This document shows positions 1 through 10,986 of a DNA stretch of 64,000 bases, piece after piece. The stretch is from Coniferiporia sulphurascens (lineage: Eukaryota; Basidiomycota; Agaricomycetes; Hymenochaetales; Hymenochaetaceae). The stretch is taken from assembly GCA_002794785.1 (NCBI GenBank), contig NBBA01000009.1, forward strand, positions 372,001-436,000, written 5' to 3'. The notes beneath the pieces were generated by a model. It was not told the DNA's origin. It did not search any database and worked only from the letters and a program-made list of their open reading frames with translations. The position numbers and the translations under genes are program-made. Numbering within the stretch: the stretch's first letter is position 1; every line of letters begins with the position of its first letter.

Positions 1-288
1 AACTAGATTCGGTTTCGGGTTCGGAATCGTCTCAGCCTCGCGTCTTCTTCGCTGCGCCACACATTACAACGAACAAATCAGCTGGACCGCTTCTCCTTTG
101 CTCGCTTTTTTCTCGAGATTTGTCTATTTCAGGTCAGGCCCGCACGCCAGGCCCGAGCGCGAGGTTGCAGCACGCGATCTAATTAGTGAAGTGGCAGATA
201 GAATCGTGCCCTTTTGCCTTTTACGGCCACGCCACATTGCCCCTCTACTCTGTACTCTTCAGGCTGTCCTAGCCATACAGCCATCCAC
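1..288. other. Upstream region of the mL49 gene
   Basis: No gene is visible here. Short open frames overlap the mL49 leader, but none resembles a known protein. The last 250 bases are C/T-rich, as expected for a fungal promoter and leader. No TATA box stands out. Confidence 0.5.
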
Positions 289-732
289 ATGGCCTCCTTT
301 TTCGCAAGCCGTCTTCCGCAGTCAATCCCACTGTTCCCGGTCCTGCGTTCTCGCTCGTACGCATCGCTCACACACCCGCCATCCGGCCCCTCAAAGCAGG
401 TCACGTACAAGTACTTTGTCCCCCGCAATTCCCGCGGGTCTCTTCCCGTCTATTCCGACATCCGCAACGGCGGCACACGCCATCTCGTCCTCGTCAAGAA
501 CATTCGTGGCAGCGCCAACGTAAGCTCTTTCTTCGTCCCCAATTTCAATTTCCCTCATTCGCATCCGCCTCGCCAGACGTTGCGCGACGACCTCGCTTCC
601 TCGCTTTTCGAATCCGGCTCTCCAGACGCGGCGCGCCTAAAAACCCATATCGTCCGCACTGATACCCTCGTGATCTCGGGTGGCCGTTGGAAGCTTCGCG
701 TCATGGACTGGCTGCGTTCTAGGGGTTTCTAA
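289..732 (+). CDS. IMG2: Mitochondrial large-subunit ribosomal protein mL49
   Basis: This encodes a 128-residue protein of the mL49 (yeast Img2) family, a component of the mitochondrial ribosome large subunit. The N-terminus (MASFFASRLPQ, rich in Ser and Arg) looks like a matrix-targeting presequence. The family core follows: TYKYFVPRNSRGSLPVYSD, then LVKNIRG, and a C-terminal segment with a Gly-Arg-Trp-Lys stretch. One intron (520-576, GT...AG, 57 nt) is a multiple of three without a stop, so an unspliced reading also stays open. Removing it joins RGSAN to TLRDDL, as the family expects. I chose the start at 289 because an upstream in-frame ATG at 214 would precede the presequence. Family assignment is seen in sequence; location is inferred from the family. 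Confidence 0.88.
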   Translation: MASFFASRLPQSIPLFPVLRSRSYASLTHPPSGPSKQVTYKYFVPRNSRGSLPVYSDIRNGGTRHLVLVKNIRGSANVSSFFVPNFNFPHSHPPRQTLRDDLASSLFESGSPDAARLKTHIVRTDTLVISGGRWKLRVMDWLRSRGF

Positions 733-1807
733 CATCTGCCAGCGTGTTTCTTTGTACATACTTCTTAGTGCTCCCATACCATCCCAATTTTATCCAAGGC
801 CATGTTGTGCCCAGACGGTCACCCGGCATATCAAATCGGGCTGTGTTTATGATGTCTGTTGCTCCATGACGGAACTGATCCTCCGTCTGCTATGCGACGC
901 GGCCTTGTCGGTGCGGCAGAGAGCTCACACCACTCGGGCGATACCCCTTTCTGGTCATGCACACAACACCTGTTGCCCCCTTATTCCCCATCCTCGACTT
1001 CGTCCGGCAAAAACAGCCCACGCCCAGTGTATCCAGTGAGCAAGCGCCATAAATGTGTAATTACACGAAGCCCATCCACAAAAACTCCGTGACGAATAGT
1101 GTGCATCTGAAGTGAGGCTTGATCGATTCTCCATTACATACCACGCCGCTTGGCTCCCTCCGGTCTATATACGCCTCACCCGGTCGTGGTGGGACACGGT
1201 CGACCTTCTGGCGAAACCATATTCCCACTCAGGATCGGTTCTGCAAGCGCGTTTCGCAGCTATTAATTGTCGTATCACTACTGGCTATCCACGCTTTGCT
1301 ATCACTACCAGCCCCTCCTTGTTCCCGTTTTACACTCGATCATTTCTTTAGGGCCTTCACTGCGTTTCCCGAGTTTGGGTACTACACAATAGATGGCCGG
1401 TGTGCCCTTGTCCAAGGACTATATGAACATGAAACATGTCTCCAAGCAACGTTGGTCGGGATAGAACATTATTCTGCTTCGAACCATTCAGCACACATTG
1501 CACACGGCTTGCATGCAGAGAATGGTTACGTTATCCCTGAACATTAATATAATTTAAACAGAACAGCGCCCCATGATCACCGACAATTAGTGACTGCATA
1601 AAATAGAAACGATGCTCTTGTTTATAAAGAAACAAACACCCTCAAAAAAGAAAAGAAAAAGTAAAAAGGCGAAAAAATGCAGGACGCGCTAAACGGGATC
1701 ACGTGCACTGTGCGTGACGTTCAGCCACTCGCCTCGCGTTCGCCTCGTTCGTTCGGCTTTGTCCGAAAACACAACCCGCCAAGTTGAACTACGACGACCG
1801 CCTCCGA
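733..1807. other. Intergenic stretch of about 1.1 kb
   Basis: I find no gene that I can support. An open frame of 142 codons at 1119-1547 (+) has no recognisable motif and overlaps another open frame, so I leave it out. The part from 1,600 to 1,680 is A-rich, and a CACGTG hexamer lies near 1,700, about 100 bases before the next start. Confidence 0.5.
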
Positions 1808-4800
1808 ATGTCGTCCGCGAGGAAGGAAAACACGCCGACCCCGTCCAGGCAAGGGGGCTCGATGGACAACACCGAGTTCGACAGGATATTCGGCTCGCCA
1901 TCATCGGTAGCACTTCTCACAGCGGAGGGAGACAGGCCACAGCTCATGCTGAGCCCGCCTCCAGAGGAAGAACTGAGATACATGAGGCGCTCTGTACGTA
2001 TCGCACGCCCCCTTCCGCTGATTGTGTCTTTCATCGTTCTCATCGCGCGCGTGTTTCTAAGAATAATGAACCGAGTTCGGCGTCCAAGCCCCTTGCGAGC
2101 TCTGTACGCTCCAACCAGCCGCCCCAGGAGCCGCACTCGTCATCGAAACGCAAGCGTACGAACGCAGCCAGCCGAGGGTCTCCCGCTGGCTCGCCCCAGG
2201 GCCTCCCAAGTGTCCAGGAGCAAGGAAACGCGCTGCATACACCCAACCCGCGACTGCGCAAACAGGTCCGGCACGCAGGCCTGTCGCTTTCACCGACCGC
2301 CGCCTTCAACCACGGCGGCGATGCGCGCCTGCTTGCCCAAGACGGCTCACCGAGCCCACGCGAGACCATATCTACACGTAGAGGAGAAGACGCCCTGACA
2401 ATGTCGCCCACACGTAAGAGTCACGGAAAGGCAAAGGCCCTTGTTCCACAGAGTCCGCATGCGGCAAATCCAAGCGCAGACTATATCCCACCCTCACTTC
2501 TTACAGTCACTTCGGCTGGAGTAAGTGTTAGGAGACGTTCTGTCACGCCGATTCCACCTTATGAACCGCCAAAGGAGCGCTACACCCCGCCGCGCGAGAT
2601 CATTGGCACGCCTATTGCGGAACGCAAGCCTACGCGTCGCGCTGCTGCAAAGAAGAAGCGTCCTCAGGGAAAAGGCGATAAGCCCATTTCTCAACTACGG
2701 ATCAAGACAGAACCACCCGAAATCAACCTGAAGTCACCACCCCCGCCCGCGTCGCCGAGCGAAGACCCGATCCTGCTCATCGGGCCACCACCGGCGGTGC
2801 GAGTCCAGCGTCCCTCCACCCCGCCTAGAGTATCAAACAGGTCTACAAGCCTTGTCGATTTTGAAATGGATCTAGACCTCCCTGGGAATGAACAACGTAA
2901 TGCTTCGCGCTCCGTGCCGCTCATATCACCTAGTCCCATTCGCTCCGAATCATCCATCCCACCAGTGTTCGACTTTGCTGGAATGGATGATGATGGAGGC
3001 GGAGTCAACAATGGCTGGACTGATTCTAGCAGCGACGACGGTTTCGGAGGCGGCCCTGCTAACGAAGTTAGCTTCGGTGGTGACATTGGCGCTGGTATGG
3101 CTGACGACGGCTGGTCGGACTCTGACAGCGGCAATGAAGGAGAGGAAGAAGGACCTTCAATGGGCGAAGGCGACTTTACGGGGAAGTTCCTGGCTTTCAA
3201 GGTGCCGACGAAGGTGGACCCTCCGACGAGCGAGACACTCGAGAGAATGGAAGAGTGGGGGAGGCCTATCAGTCCCCACCCGAAGAGGCTCTCACTCGGG
3301 AAAACTGGGGATGAAGATGCTGGGAAGGCTGTTGAGGATGAGGAAGAACATGTGCCGTCTAAAGACCAGGTCACTCAGGACGAGGGCGAAGAAGTTGGCG
3401 AGAAGCGTCCAGGCTACGAAGACAAGCGCGGTCGGCGGCTGACTTTGAGCGAGCTAGAAGCAGTCAAGTTCGGTCCGAAGAAACTGCCGCCCAAACATAC
3501 AGACGGAGACCAAGAGAAAAATGACGAGCAAGAGGATACTTCGTGCGAACAGGACGAGTCTATTGAACAAGACGAATCTATGGAAACGGAAGCTAGCATA
3601 GAGGACGAAGTTTTGGATAAAGAACGCGCCGTTTTGGATAATCACTTGGAATCTAATGAGGAGATCAATCAATTATTACTGGAGGGTCAGGATGATGAGG
3701 TAGGCTCCAAATATTATTTACGTCCGTTTCAAAAAGACGCATATATCAATTTGCTACAGGGTAATACTTCCGACGGAGGAGAGGGGAATAAGCTAGTACA
3801 AAATCCCGTGTGCGACCCCGAAGAAGTTCATAATTCTTCAGGTGATCGAAATGGAGAGAACAAGGTTGGTCTTTTATTTTTGTCATAGTCATGCATTCTT
3901 ACAAGACTTCTGTCCCAGAAGGATGCTGTTTCTAACCAAGCAGGAGACTCTTCTCATGAAGGGGTCGGACAGGTTCATTTAGATCGAGAAGCCTCCGTTC
4001 CTCCGAACGGCAACCTCTCCGGCTGTGAGACCGATGTCGCAACAGACGAACTTGAAAGTGATTCCGATGGAGGAGCTGGCGACTTGAGTGTCATCAAGAT
4101 CATGTCTGATGACCCCATGGCAGCCGCAAGGGCAGCGGCGATCCTAAAGATGGTACGAGTCGAGATGTTCTTTCGATCCGACAAACTGACACTGATGGCT
4201 TCCCAGCACGATTACGACATGGTAGCACGGAAACTCAAAAGAAGAAGGACGGCTACTGGCGGCATTTCGAAGGCCTACAGCACACCTCAGAAGATGCAAG
4301 TGTGGCGGCGGCGCACGGTTGCCGGGCTGACTGCCGAGGAACATATAGTAGACAATGTCGCCCTGCCCGAGCTCCTGGAGAAGGCTGAACAGGAACTGAG
4401 GTCGTCTCCTGCGAGAAGCCGATCTGGAAGCGTTGCCCCGAGCTCTTTCGGGTCGCCATCCAGGACAGCGCATCGCGAGCTTCAACGTCCTGCTTCTGGT
4501 CTGCGGGAGTGGACAAAGGCAGACTGGAAGTCGCTTGACAGCTGCTTTACGGACGAGCGATATGACCTTGCGGAGGAACAGGGCCTTGAAGCAGGCTGTC
4601 TCGCTTCTGTCGACGACATCGTATTTGAAAATGTCGTCAATAGATTTATAGAGCTGTCAGGAGGTGCGGAAGTCGCTGAGAGTCATGGCCCTTCTTGGAC
4701 TAGGTGAGTGGTATCACGAACTTGATGCAATTGTTGTTGTGCTGAATCACGGTTTTAGTGAAAAGCTGCTGAACAGGGTGCGGGCACTCTGCAAGCGCCA

Positions 4801-5704
4801 GCGCTCCGGCGATGGTGCTCCTCCGACCCCGGAAATGTATTCGCGCTTTGCTACCCCATCGCGATACTCGACCTTGAGTCCTTCTTCGAGTATGATCGTA
4901 CCCGACTTTACACCTATGACTACCAACCGCATCCGACTTTACGAGAAAGCTTCCCTTCCTACGCCATCTTCGGAACCGTTCTTTAAGATGCCTTATTTAA
5001 CCTCTACGATGCCTGCGAGACATTCTCGCTTGCGTCAAGAAGTCACTTCATCCGCTCCCGGGACGCCGCAATCAAAGAGTGCCCTAGGGCTATTCGGCTT
5101 CTCGACTCCAACCATGGCCGTTCAGGATGATGATAGCGACGATGAATCTGTTGCTCAAGAGGTAGAGACGATGTTGACTCCGAAAACAGCTCGTATGCAG
5201 AGGCAGACGAAGTCCGGAAACCCCGTCAAGCGTTCGCTGAATTATATCAGTTCGTGGCTGAAACCGGACATGTTCAAATCCAAACAGGAACAGCGTAAAG
5301 GACAACAGTTTCCCGGCCTGCCAGTCCCGCCTTCCGATGTCTTATCCAGACCCCGCGGACCTGTGGAGACACCTGCAGCGAAGCCGCCACCGAAGATCAT
5401 ACCGCCGAAGGAACTGGTTACTCTACAGCAAGCTCCGCTCCCTCAGCCTTCCAAAACTCCGAAAGTGTCGAAGCCGCAGCGACTGGTCGACTTGCAGCAT
5501 ATACCCACGCCGCAGCCGAAACCGGCGCCAGCGAAGACGATATCACGGCGGTCAAGCACGGCGAGTGTGAAGGACCTCGTGAAGGAGTTTGAGCAGATGG
5601 ATGAGGTGAAGGTGAAGGCTGTCCCGCCGCGCGTTGCGGAGCTGCGCAAGATGGCTAGTGTGGGGTCATTGAAGTCGAAAGGGAAGCCTGTATGGAGGCC
5701 ATGA
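1808..5704 (+). CDS. Large, mostly disordered nuclear-type protein, function unknown
   Basis: Splicing four introns (1994-2061, 3865-3918, 4153-4206, 4704-4758) gives a continuous protein of about 1,221 residues. The first exon encodes a short Ser/Pro-rich head that includes a FDRIFGSPSS motif. A long low-complexity part follows, rich in Pro, Ser and Lys/Arg with acidic runs between about residues 320 and 640. The only part that looks folded is near residues 790-880, with WTKADWKSLDSCF, DDIVFENVVNRFIELSGG and EKLLNRVRALCKRQ, predicted helical. Basic clusters such as RRAAAKKKR suggest nuclear location. I do not recognise the family, though a conserved helical patch late in a disordered protein resembles fungal chromatin or cell-cycle proteins. 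Codon phase is kept across every intron, so the gene model is good even though the role is unknown. Confidence 0.75.
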
Positions 5705-6024
5705 TGTTAAAGTTTATTCTTTTTCTTGCTTCTTTCCTCTTACTTTTTGTTTGTTTCAACCTTCACCGATTGATTTTCATTATTCCCCTTGATTTTTTCT
5801 TTTCTTCTTCTCCATTTGGAACCTTATTGAATACACACACACACACAGCTGTTACGGGAATTGGAGCTTGTATATTATGTCTAGAAGCGTATATCTGACG
5901 GATATATGAACATTATGAACGGCTCATGTACAAGACGACATACGTCGAAATTCATTTCAATGGTATTTGCGCTGGAACTCGCCTTGAGCGTACTAAGTAG
6001 GTATAAAATAGCAAATTAGTTCGA
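5705..6024. other. Convergent intergenic region with pyrimidine tracts and a short AC repeat
   Basis: This lies between the 3' ends of two convergent genes. It holds T/C-rich tracts at 5,720-5,820 and a short (AC)n microsatellite near 5,832-5,847. No gene is seen. Confidence 0.6.
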
Positions 6025-7179
6025 TTACTTGCTCCGGTCGACAATCTTCCCGAAGCTGCCTACGCCCTCGCCCTTTATGATTTGCTCGTCGCTGATACCT
6101 TCCAATCGCACCAGCTCTCTGCGAATGTACTGCACGAGCGTGTGCATCAACTCCGGATACCGCACGTACAGCCTGACGTCCTCGCCGACAAAGTCGTACA
6201 CACCAGACCCGTCGTCCGTCTCCTCGAGCTCGCGGAGGCTGTCTTCAGGTTTTTCCTTCGACAGCTTCTCCTTACCATACTCGCCCGAGATGTTCACCGC
6301 GCGGCGCACGCGCCCCGGGTCGTCGATCCCGTGTGCGCCACGCGCACCGAGGAAGTTGCGCCAGACGGCGGCGGCCATCTCCGCGTCACCACCGCCGCTC
6401 TTCGCACCGGCCGCGGAACCTGCGTAAGGCGAGGAGAGACCGAGAGAGTAGTCGAGTGCGAGGCCCACACCGGCCCATTGTTCGCGCAGAATTTTCATCT
6501 GCCGCGAGACGAGTCGCTCGGGTGCCTTTCGCGAGAGGGCCTGGCGGATACGGTCTTCAACGTCTAGGAAGAAGTGGTCGACGAGGCCTTTTATTTAACG
6601 AATTATCGTAAGTGTGTTAGTTGCTGTTATGAGAAGGAAAGCACGCACCTTGCACGAAATTCTCGCCATAAGGAGACGGAAGGGCGCGAAGACGGACAGT
6701 GAGGAGCCATACATGGAGGTTAGTGACCGTGAACCATGTCTGGAATGTAGGCGGCAGGCGGCACTCTGAAGACAAGTTCAACAAGCGCCAGACAGGGCAT
6801 AGTACACCGACGTACCCTTGTGCCAGAATTCGCGCTCCTCGAGTTCCCGGACAGCGCAGGCGTTTTGGTAGTAATGAAAGGATACTCGGCCACCGACTTG
6901 TCTAGGGTTCCCCATTCCCAGAACACCGGTTATCGAGGTGAATGCGGCCAAAGCCCTCGGAGACCGTCTGAGGTACTGCGCTAGCCATGTTTCCGGATGT
7001 GGCGCTGGTTTTTTGTACTCGTACACTGTCTCCGTCCCCGACGCGGACGCGGGCTGCTGCTTTTGTGCCTCAGGGGGAGAAGAAGAGGGTTTCGTGCTCA
7101 GAATTCTAGCTGAGGACGAGGCAAGGGATCGATAGCGCAGACCCGAGGACAGTGCGGACCTGCGAGTTGCGCTCAGCAT
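6025..7179 (-). CDS. CBP3: Cbp3-type ubiquinol-cytochrome c chaperone
   Basis: Cbp3 (UQCC1 family) binds newly made cytochrome b at the mitochondrial ribosome and helps build complex III. Exons 7179-6816, 6765-6649 and 6587-6025 join to a 347-residue protein. The N-terminus (MLSATRRSALSS, Arg/Ser-rich) suits a mitochondrial presequence. The chaperone domain is clear: PETWLAQYLRRSP, a VRELEEREFW stretch, then CRLPTFQTWFTVTNLHVW and LTVRLRAL, the hallmark of the family, followed by FFLDVEDRIRQAL. Intron 1 (6815-6766) splits a Glu codon just before the CRLPTFQTWF motif. The start at 7179 is preferred over an upstream in-frame ATG at 7371, which would place the presequence internally. The gene is divergent from PDX1 with 195 bases between the two start codons. 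Confidence 0.9.
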
Positions 7180-7374
7180 TGTTAAGGTCGAGGCTCGAGG
7201 GGGTTGCGCAAACGCCGATCCCAGAAAAATAGGCTTCCCGCCAAAGGTGCACACGTGACCAATGACCACTTTAAGCAGCAGCCTTTCCAACCAAATGCGC
7301 ACAAGTATATAAGCTCCCTGTACGTCTCTCCTTCTTCTCTGACTCACTCGAGAAAAAAAAACTGCAAGCACATC
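7180..7374. promoter_or_regulatory. Shared divergent promoter of CBP3 and PDX1
   Basis: The 195 bases between the two start codons contain CACGTGAC (7252-7259), immediately followed by a CCAAT box (7259-7263), and a TATATAA element at 7306-7312, 63 bases before the PDX1 ATG. CACGTGAC is a typical bHLH (Cbf1/USF-like) site, and CCAAT is the site of the HAP complex, which controls respiratory genes in fungi. The motifs are seen; their use is inferred. Confidence 0.55.
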
Positions 7375-8977
7375 ATGAGTACCGTTCCTCAGACTGTTGT
7401 ACCTCCCCCGCAGATCGCAAACGGGAATGGCCCACCGCCTGCGGCCCCCACTCGCTCGACAGTCGGTCGGGACGGCGTTGGCAGCAGCAGCCTGGGTACC
7501 TTTGGGGTAAGTGGGGTCTGGCTCTCACATGCATAGTTGAATGTTGAAGGGTTTGCCACAGGTCAAGTCCGGTCTGGCGCAGATGTTGAAGGTAACTTGA
7601 CAGCCAGCTACGAGTTCCTTCTATGAAGTGCGCTAACTAGTGTCATTAAGGGGGGAGTCATCATGGACGTCACCAATGCTGAACAGGTTTGTATGCATAC
7701 GTCCGGCGGAACTAGTCAGATGTGTGACCACTTTCACAGGCCCGTATAGCAGAGGAGGCTGGCGCTTGCGCAGTCATGGCGCTGGAGAGAGTTCCTGCGG
7801 ACATCCGACGGGAGGGCGGCGTCGCCCGTATGGTATGTGTGACTAGTCGTGCGGCCGTACTATGTTCCGATTACCTTCTCTATATAGAGCGATCCCAAAA
7901 TGATTAAAGACATTATTGAAGCTGTGACTATCCCGGTGATGGCGAAAGTACGCATAGGCCACTTCGTCGAGGCTCAGGTTAGCTAGCTACCTTGTATCAC
8001 GATGCTATGAGATGAGGTGTGCTAAAGTTATATGCTCTCCCTAGATCATTCAATCAGTCGGCGTAGATTATATAGACGAGTCCGAAGTGCTCACTCCGGC
8101 AGACGAACAGCACCACATTAACAAGCATCCCTTCAAAGTTCCCTTTGTTTGTGGGGCTAAAAACCTCGGCGAGGCGCTGCGGCGCCTCTCGGAGGGTGCG
8201 GCGTTTATTCGCACAAAAGGTGAAGCCGGCACAGGAAACATCGTTGAGGCGGTACGGCACCAAAGGGCGGTTATGTCCGACATCCGGCGGTCGAGTGCTA
8301 TGAACGACGAAGAGCTTTACGCGTTCGCAAAAGAAATCTCCGCGCCGTTCCATCTCCTCAAGGAAGTTGCAAGGCTGAAGCGACTCCCCGTCGTTAGCTT
8401 TGCCGCTGGGGGTATCGCTACGCCAGGTATGCTCTGTTGCATACATACAGCCTGCAGTACCTGAGAGTCTCCTAGCCGATGCCGCGCTCATGATGCAACT
8501 CGGATGTGATGGAGGTGCGTGATGAAAGCCTCTAGACTTCTTACGTGTATTGAGACTTTTTCTTGTAGTTTTCGTTGGCTCCGGCATCTTCAACGTGAGC
8601 GTTCTCACGAATTGATTTGATTTTGTGTCTAATCAAATTTAAATGGACAGTCTGGTGACCCGGCCAAGCGTGCTCGTGCCATTGTTCAGGCGGTTTGTCC
8701 CTTCATTGCACAAAGTCATACGATTGCTGACCTTACCTCCGCCAGGTGACACACTACAATAACCCTCAGATGCTCGCGGAGGTACGTATAAGCGAGCGCT
8801 ACCAAGTCGTGTTTACTCACGCGTCCTTCAGGTATCAGAAGATTTGGGTGATGCTATGGTCGGCTTAACCATGTGAGTTTTATGCATGCGGCACCTGCCA
8901 ATATGTCTGATTCAATTTATTTGTTACGTAGTAATGATGATGTGAAAGGCGGACGTATGAGCGCCCGCGGCTGGTGA
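7375..8977 (+). CDS. PDX1: Pyridoxal 5'-phosphate synthase, PDX1/SNZ subunit
   Basis: PDX1 makes pyridoxal phosphate (vitamin B6) from ribose 5-phosphate, glyceraldehyde 3-phosphate and ammonia supplied by the PDX2/SNO glutaminase. Twelve exons rejoin to 330 residues, in frame at every junction. Signature parts are all present: [19 protein letters not shown] with the first substrate lysine region near the N-terminus, [27 protein letters not shown], the GEAGTGN motif, and [20 protein letters not shown]. The last exon ends in the usual Gly-Gly-Arg-Met tail region. Exons are strikingly small (several of 26-42 nt) in the second half. The N-terminal 45 residues are Pro-rich and variable, as in other basidiomycetes. 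The gene lies next to the hydantoin cluster, but I see no reason to count it as part of it. Confidence 0.96.
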
Positions 8978-9482
8978 ACGGTCTGGCTTGACACGCCAGG
9001 ATTTGTGAGAAGTGAGACAGGAGTGGATTCTTTTAGACTATCGCTATTGCTAGGTAGACAAGGAATTGACATAAAATTATGTATAAACCCGGCTTTTATG
9101 GCGTCTTGTTTTGTGTACTATTGAAAAGAGACAATTGCGACTGGTGCGAGGTTTCGATTGGACGGAGGTTGACAAATCGAAACAGGATCGGGAAAAGTGA
9201 AGGAGTTTCCAGACCCTCGGTGACCGCGCAGGCCAATGTGCTTCGGTTATGGAGGTTTGTGTTCAGCACCGCGGGTCATTTGGGGGTCCCCTTAATCCTG
9301 ATTGGATAATCCCGAATTCTATTTACTTTTCAATAATCAAAAAGCAGCCGTATGTTTTCCACTTCACAGTCAGCAACGCAAACGGGACCTATTATATTAC
9401 CTAAAATTATGGACATGATCACAGTCAAAATCCGCTTCACTTACATAAGAAAAGCAGATAACGTTAATGAACAAAAGATTAG
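8978..9482. other. Intergenic region
   Basis: No gene is recognised in these 505 bases between PDX1 and the tRNA gene. The stretch just below the tRNA 3' end has an A-run on the + strand (TTTT on the tRNA strand, near 9,474-9,478), which would serve as a pol III terminator. Confidence 0.5.
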
Positions 9483-9579
9483 CTGCCCCACTGAGGCTTG
9501 AACTCAGGACCTTATGATCGCCGCCACCTAGGGTGGAACCGTAACAGTCATACGCTCTAACCAACTGAGCCATGGGGCA
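9483..9579 (-). tRNA. tRNA-Asn (anticodon GTT) with a 23-nt intron
   Basis: On the minus strand, a seven-pair acceptor stem (TGCCCCA with TGGGGCA), a D arm with GCTC/GAGC, an anticodon stem TATGA/TCATA and a T arm CTGAG-TTCAAGC-CTCAG fold into a canonical cloverleaf. The loop reads CT-GTT-A, then a 23-nt intron at 9541-9519, then A38, so the anticodon is GTT (Asn). The discriminator base is G, as usual for tRNA-Asn. The intron sits one base 3' of the anticodon, the standard eukaryotic position, and can form a CCACC/GGTGG hairpin. The mature length is 74 nt before CCA addition. It marks the left border of the hydantoin cluster. Confidence 0.93.
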
Positions 9580-9985
9580 CATATTATTTTTGCTGTTCTT
9601 AGTTTGTATCACCCGCCACAACGACAGGGGGAGAGTCACTTGACTCTTTTACTTGATCATTCGAGGATGTGTGGGACAACCTCCGCCGGCGCATCTTAGT
9701 TTCTTCAATTTCATAATACAACCTAAACCTCTGTGAGGCGAGAAAGAGTTCCAGAGGACTACCTACAAATTATGGAAGGATCTACTGTATGTCTCGTGAG
9801 TTGTCAGTCTTGATTTGATCCCCCCAACTTCCAATAAGTCAGTCGAAGAGGTGCCTAGTTCCTTCCGTCGGACGAGATTTACGCGTATACACAAGTCGTA
9901 CACTCTCCACGTCGTGAAAGTTTCAACATCCAGCAGAGGTGTCTTACATTTGCTTCTAACTTGATTATCCGATTTTACAAAATGT
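9580..9985. other. Intergenic region between tRNA-Asn and the cluster
   Basis: I see no gene or clear repeat in these 406 bases. It would hold the 3' untranslated region of the racemase gene and upstream sequence of the tRNA gene. Confidence 0.5.
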
Positions 9986-10766
9986 CTATGAGCGGGATAT
10001 TCTGACTAGTCCAGCGAGTATTTCGATCCCAGCTTTTGCCCCGTCAACGACCTGCACCTCGCCAAGGCCGGCTTCTCTAACGCCCTGCTTGACTAATTCC
10101 TCCATGCCGGCCATTCCAGCACAGCCCAGAAGTAAAACGTCCGCACCCTTTTCTGCGACCTTGGCTGAAGTGCTCTTCATTAGAGTCCCGACCCTGGTGC
10201 GGTCGCCCTCACGCAGCTCCACTACGCCTAGACCGCTTGTTACGACTCCAGCAAAGCGCCCCGAGCTGCCCCCCATGAATGCGCTCACGCCGGAGACGAG
10301 CGTATACTTCATGCCAACCCCGGTCGTAACGACGCCGAAGCGTCGTCCCACGAGGAGGGCATGCGTGATTCCTGCCTCGAAGATACCGATTGCGGGCTTC
10401 TTCGACTGGATCGACGCGAGATGCTCTCGTAGCATATGAATCAAGGGGTGATCGGAAACTACATGGATAGCACCAGAAGTCGGTGAGCAGGAAGAAGCAA
10501 TACAAAGTCCGAGTGCACGCACAACAGCACACCAGAAAGCCATCATATTCATCAATGGCCTTGTCCTGTATCAGTGATTCGTAACAGTATGTCGCGGTCT
10601 GGTTTGCAGTGATTATGTTACTGATTGCTGCAGGAGCATGCGGGGGAGCGGTGAAATAGGAGAGTTGCGCCCCGGGGGGTGTGAGTGGGTCTAATGACTC
10701 CTGAAGACCATCGGTGATGCTTTTCGAAGAATTTGGGTTGATAACGAGAAGGCGGACGGTGGTCAT
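9986..10766 (-). CDS. Hydantoin racemase / Dcg1-family Asp/Glu racemase
   Basis: The protein (238 residues, one intron at 10522-10459) belongs to the Asp/Glu/hydantoin racemase superfamily. Yeast Dcg1 in the allantoin cluster is a relative, and bacterial HyuA-type racemases equilibrate D- and L-5-substituted hydantoins. The N-terminus LLVINPNSS is the family opening. Both catalytic cysteines are present: one in the CC pair at residues 80-81, just before FSDHPL, and Cys194 in LLLGCAGM. FGVVTTGVGMKY (near 122-133) is also typical. The two-cysteine centre suggests an active cofactor-independent racemase. It is divergent from the aldolase gene with 220 bases between starts. Beside a hydantoinase and carbamoylase, hydantoin racemisation is the most likely role, but allantoin racemase activity cannot be excluded from sequence. 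Confidence 0.88.
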
Positions 10767-10986
10767 TTTTTCTCTGCGATTTTGGCCGTTCCCGCTGGGC
10801 CGCCTCGGTTTATCAGCCGCCGTAGGCTCCGGGCATCAGAACCTAATCGGGATTCGCCGACGGGCAGATATCGCCCTCGGCCATTATGCTCATTACATAA
10901 TTTACGCCCCTGCGATTGATTGACACAAACATGGTCCAATATAAATCCGCGAGTGTACGCAGTGAATGCTCATGTTTGACTCGAAA
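10767..10986. promoter_or_regulatory. Divergent promoter of racemase and aldolase genes
   Basis: This 220-bp region is GC-rich and carries GCCGACGG at 10856-10863 and several other CCG/CGG triplets, such as CGCCGTAGGCT near 10818. The same GCCGACG core occurs in the other two divergent promoters of the cluster. The triplets are the half-sites typical of Zn2Cys6 factors. Regulatory use is inferred. Confidence 0.45.

Noticed and set aside
1119..1547. 142-codon open frame as a gene
   Set aside because: No motif, no clear promoter, overlapping open frames and low-complexity content; nothing beyond length supports it.
2691..3374. 227-codon minus-strand open frame inside the large disordered gene
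   Set aside because: It is the complement of a Ser/Pro/Asp-rich coding region, where stop codons are rare on the opposite strand; the plus-strand frame continues through four in-phase introns.
5832..5847. AC repeat as a functional element
   Set aside because: A short microsatellite in a 3' region; no further evidence.
7375..8977. PDX1 as a member of the hydantoin cluster
   Set aside because: None of the cluster enzymes needs pyridoxal phosphate, and the gene is divergent with CBP3 and separated by a tRNA gene.
9397..9639. 80-codon minus-strand frame covering the tRNA
   Set aside because: The tRNA cloverleaf with intron explains this sequence better.
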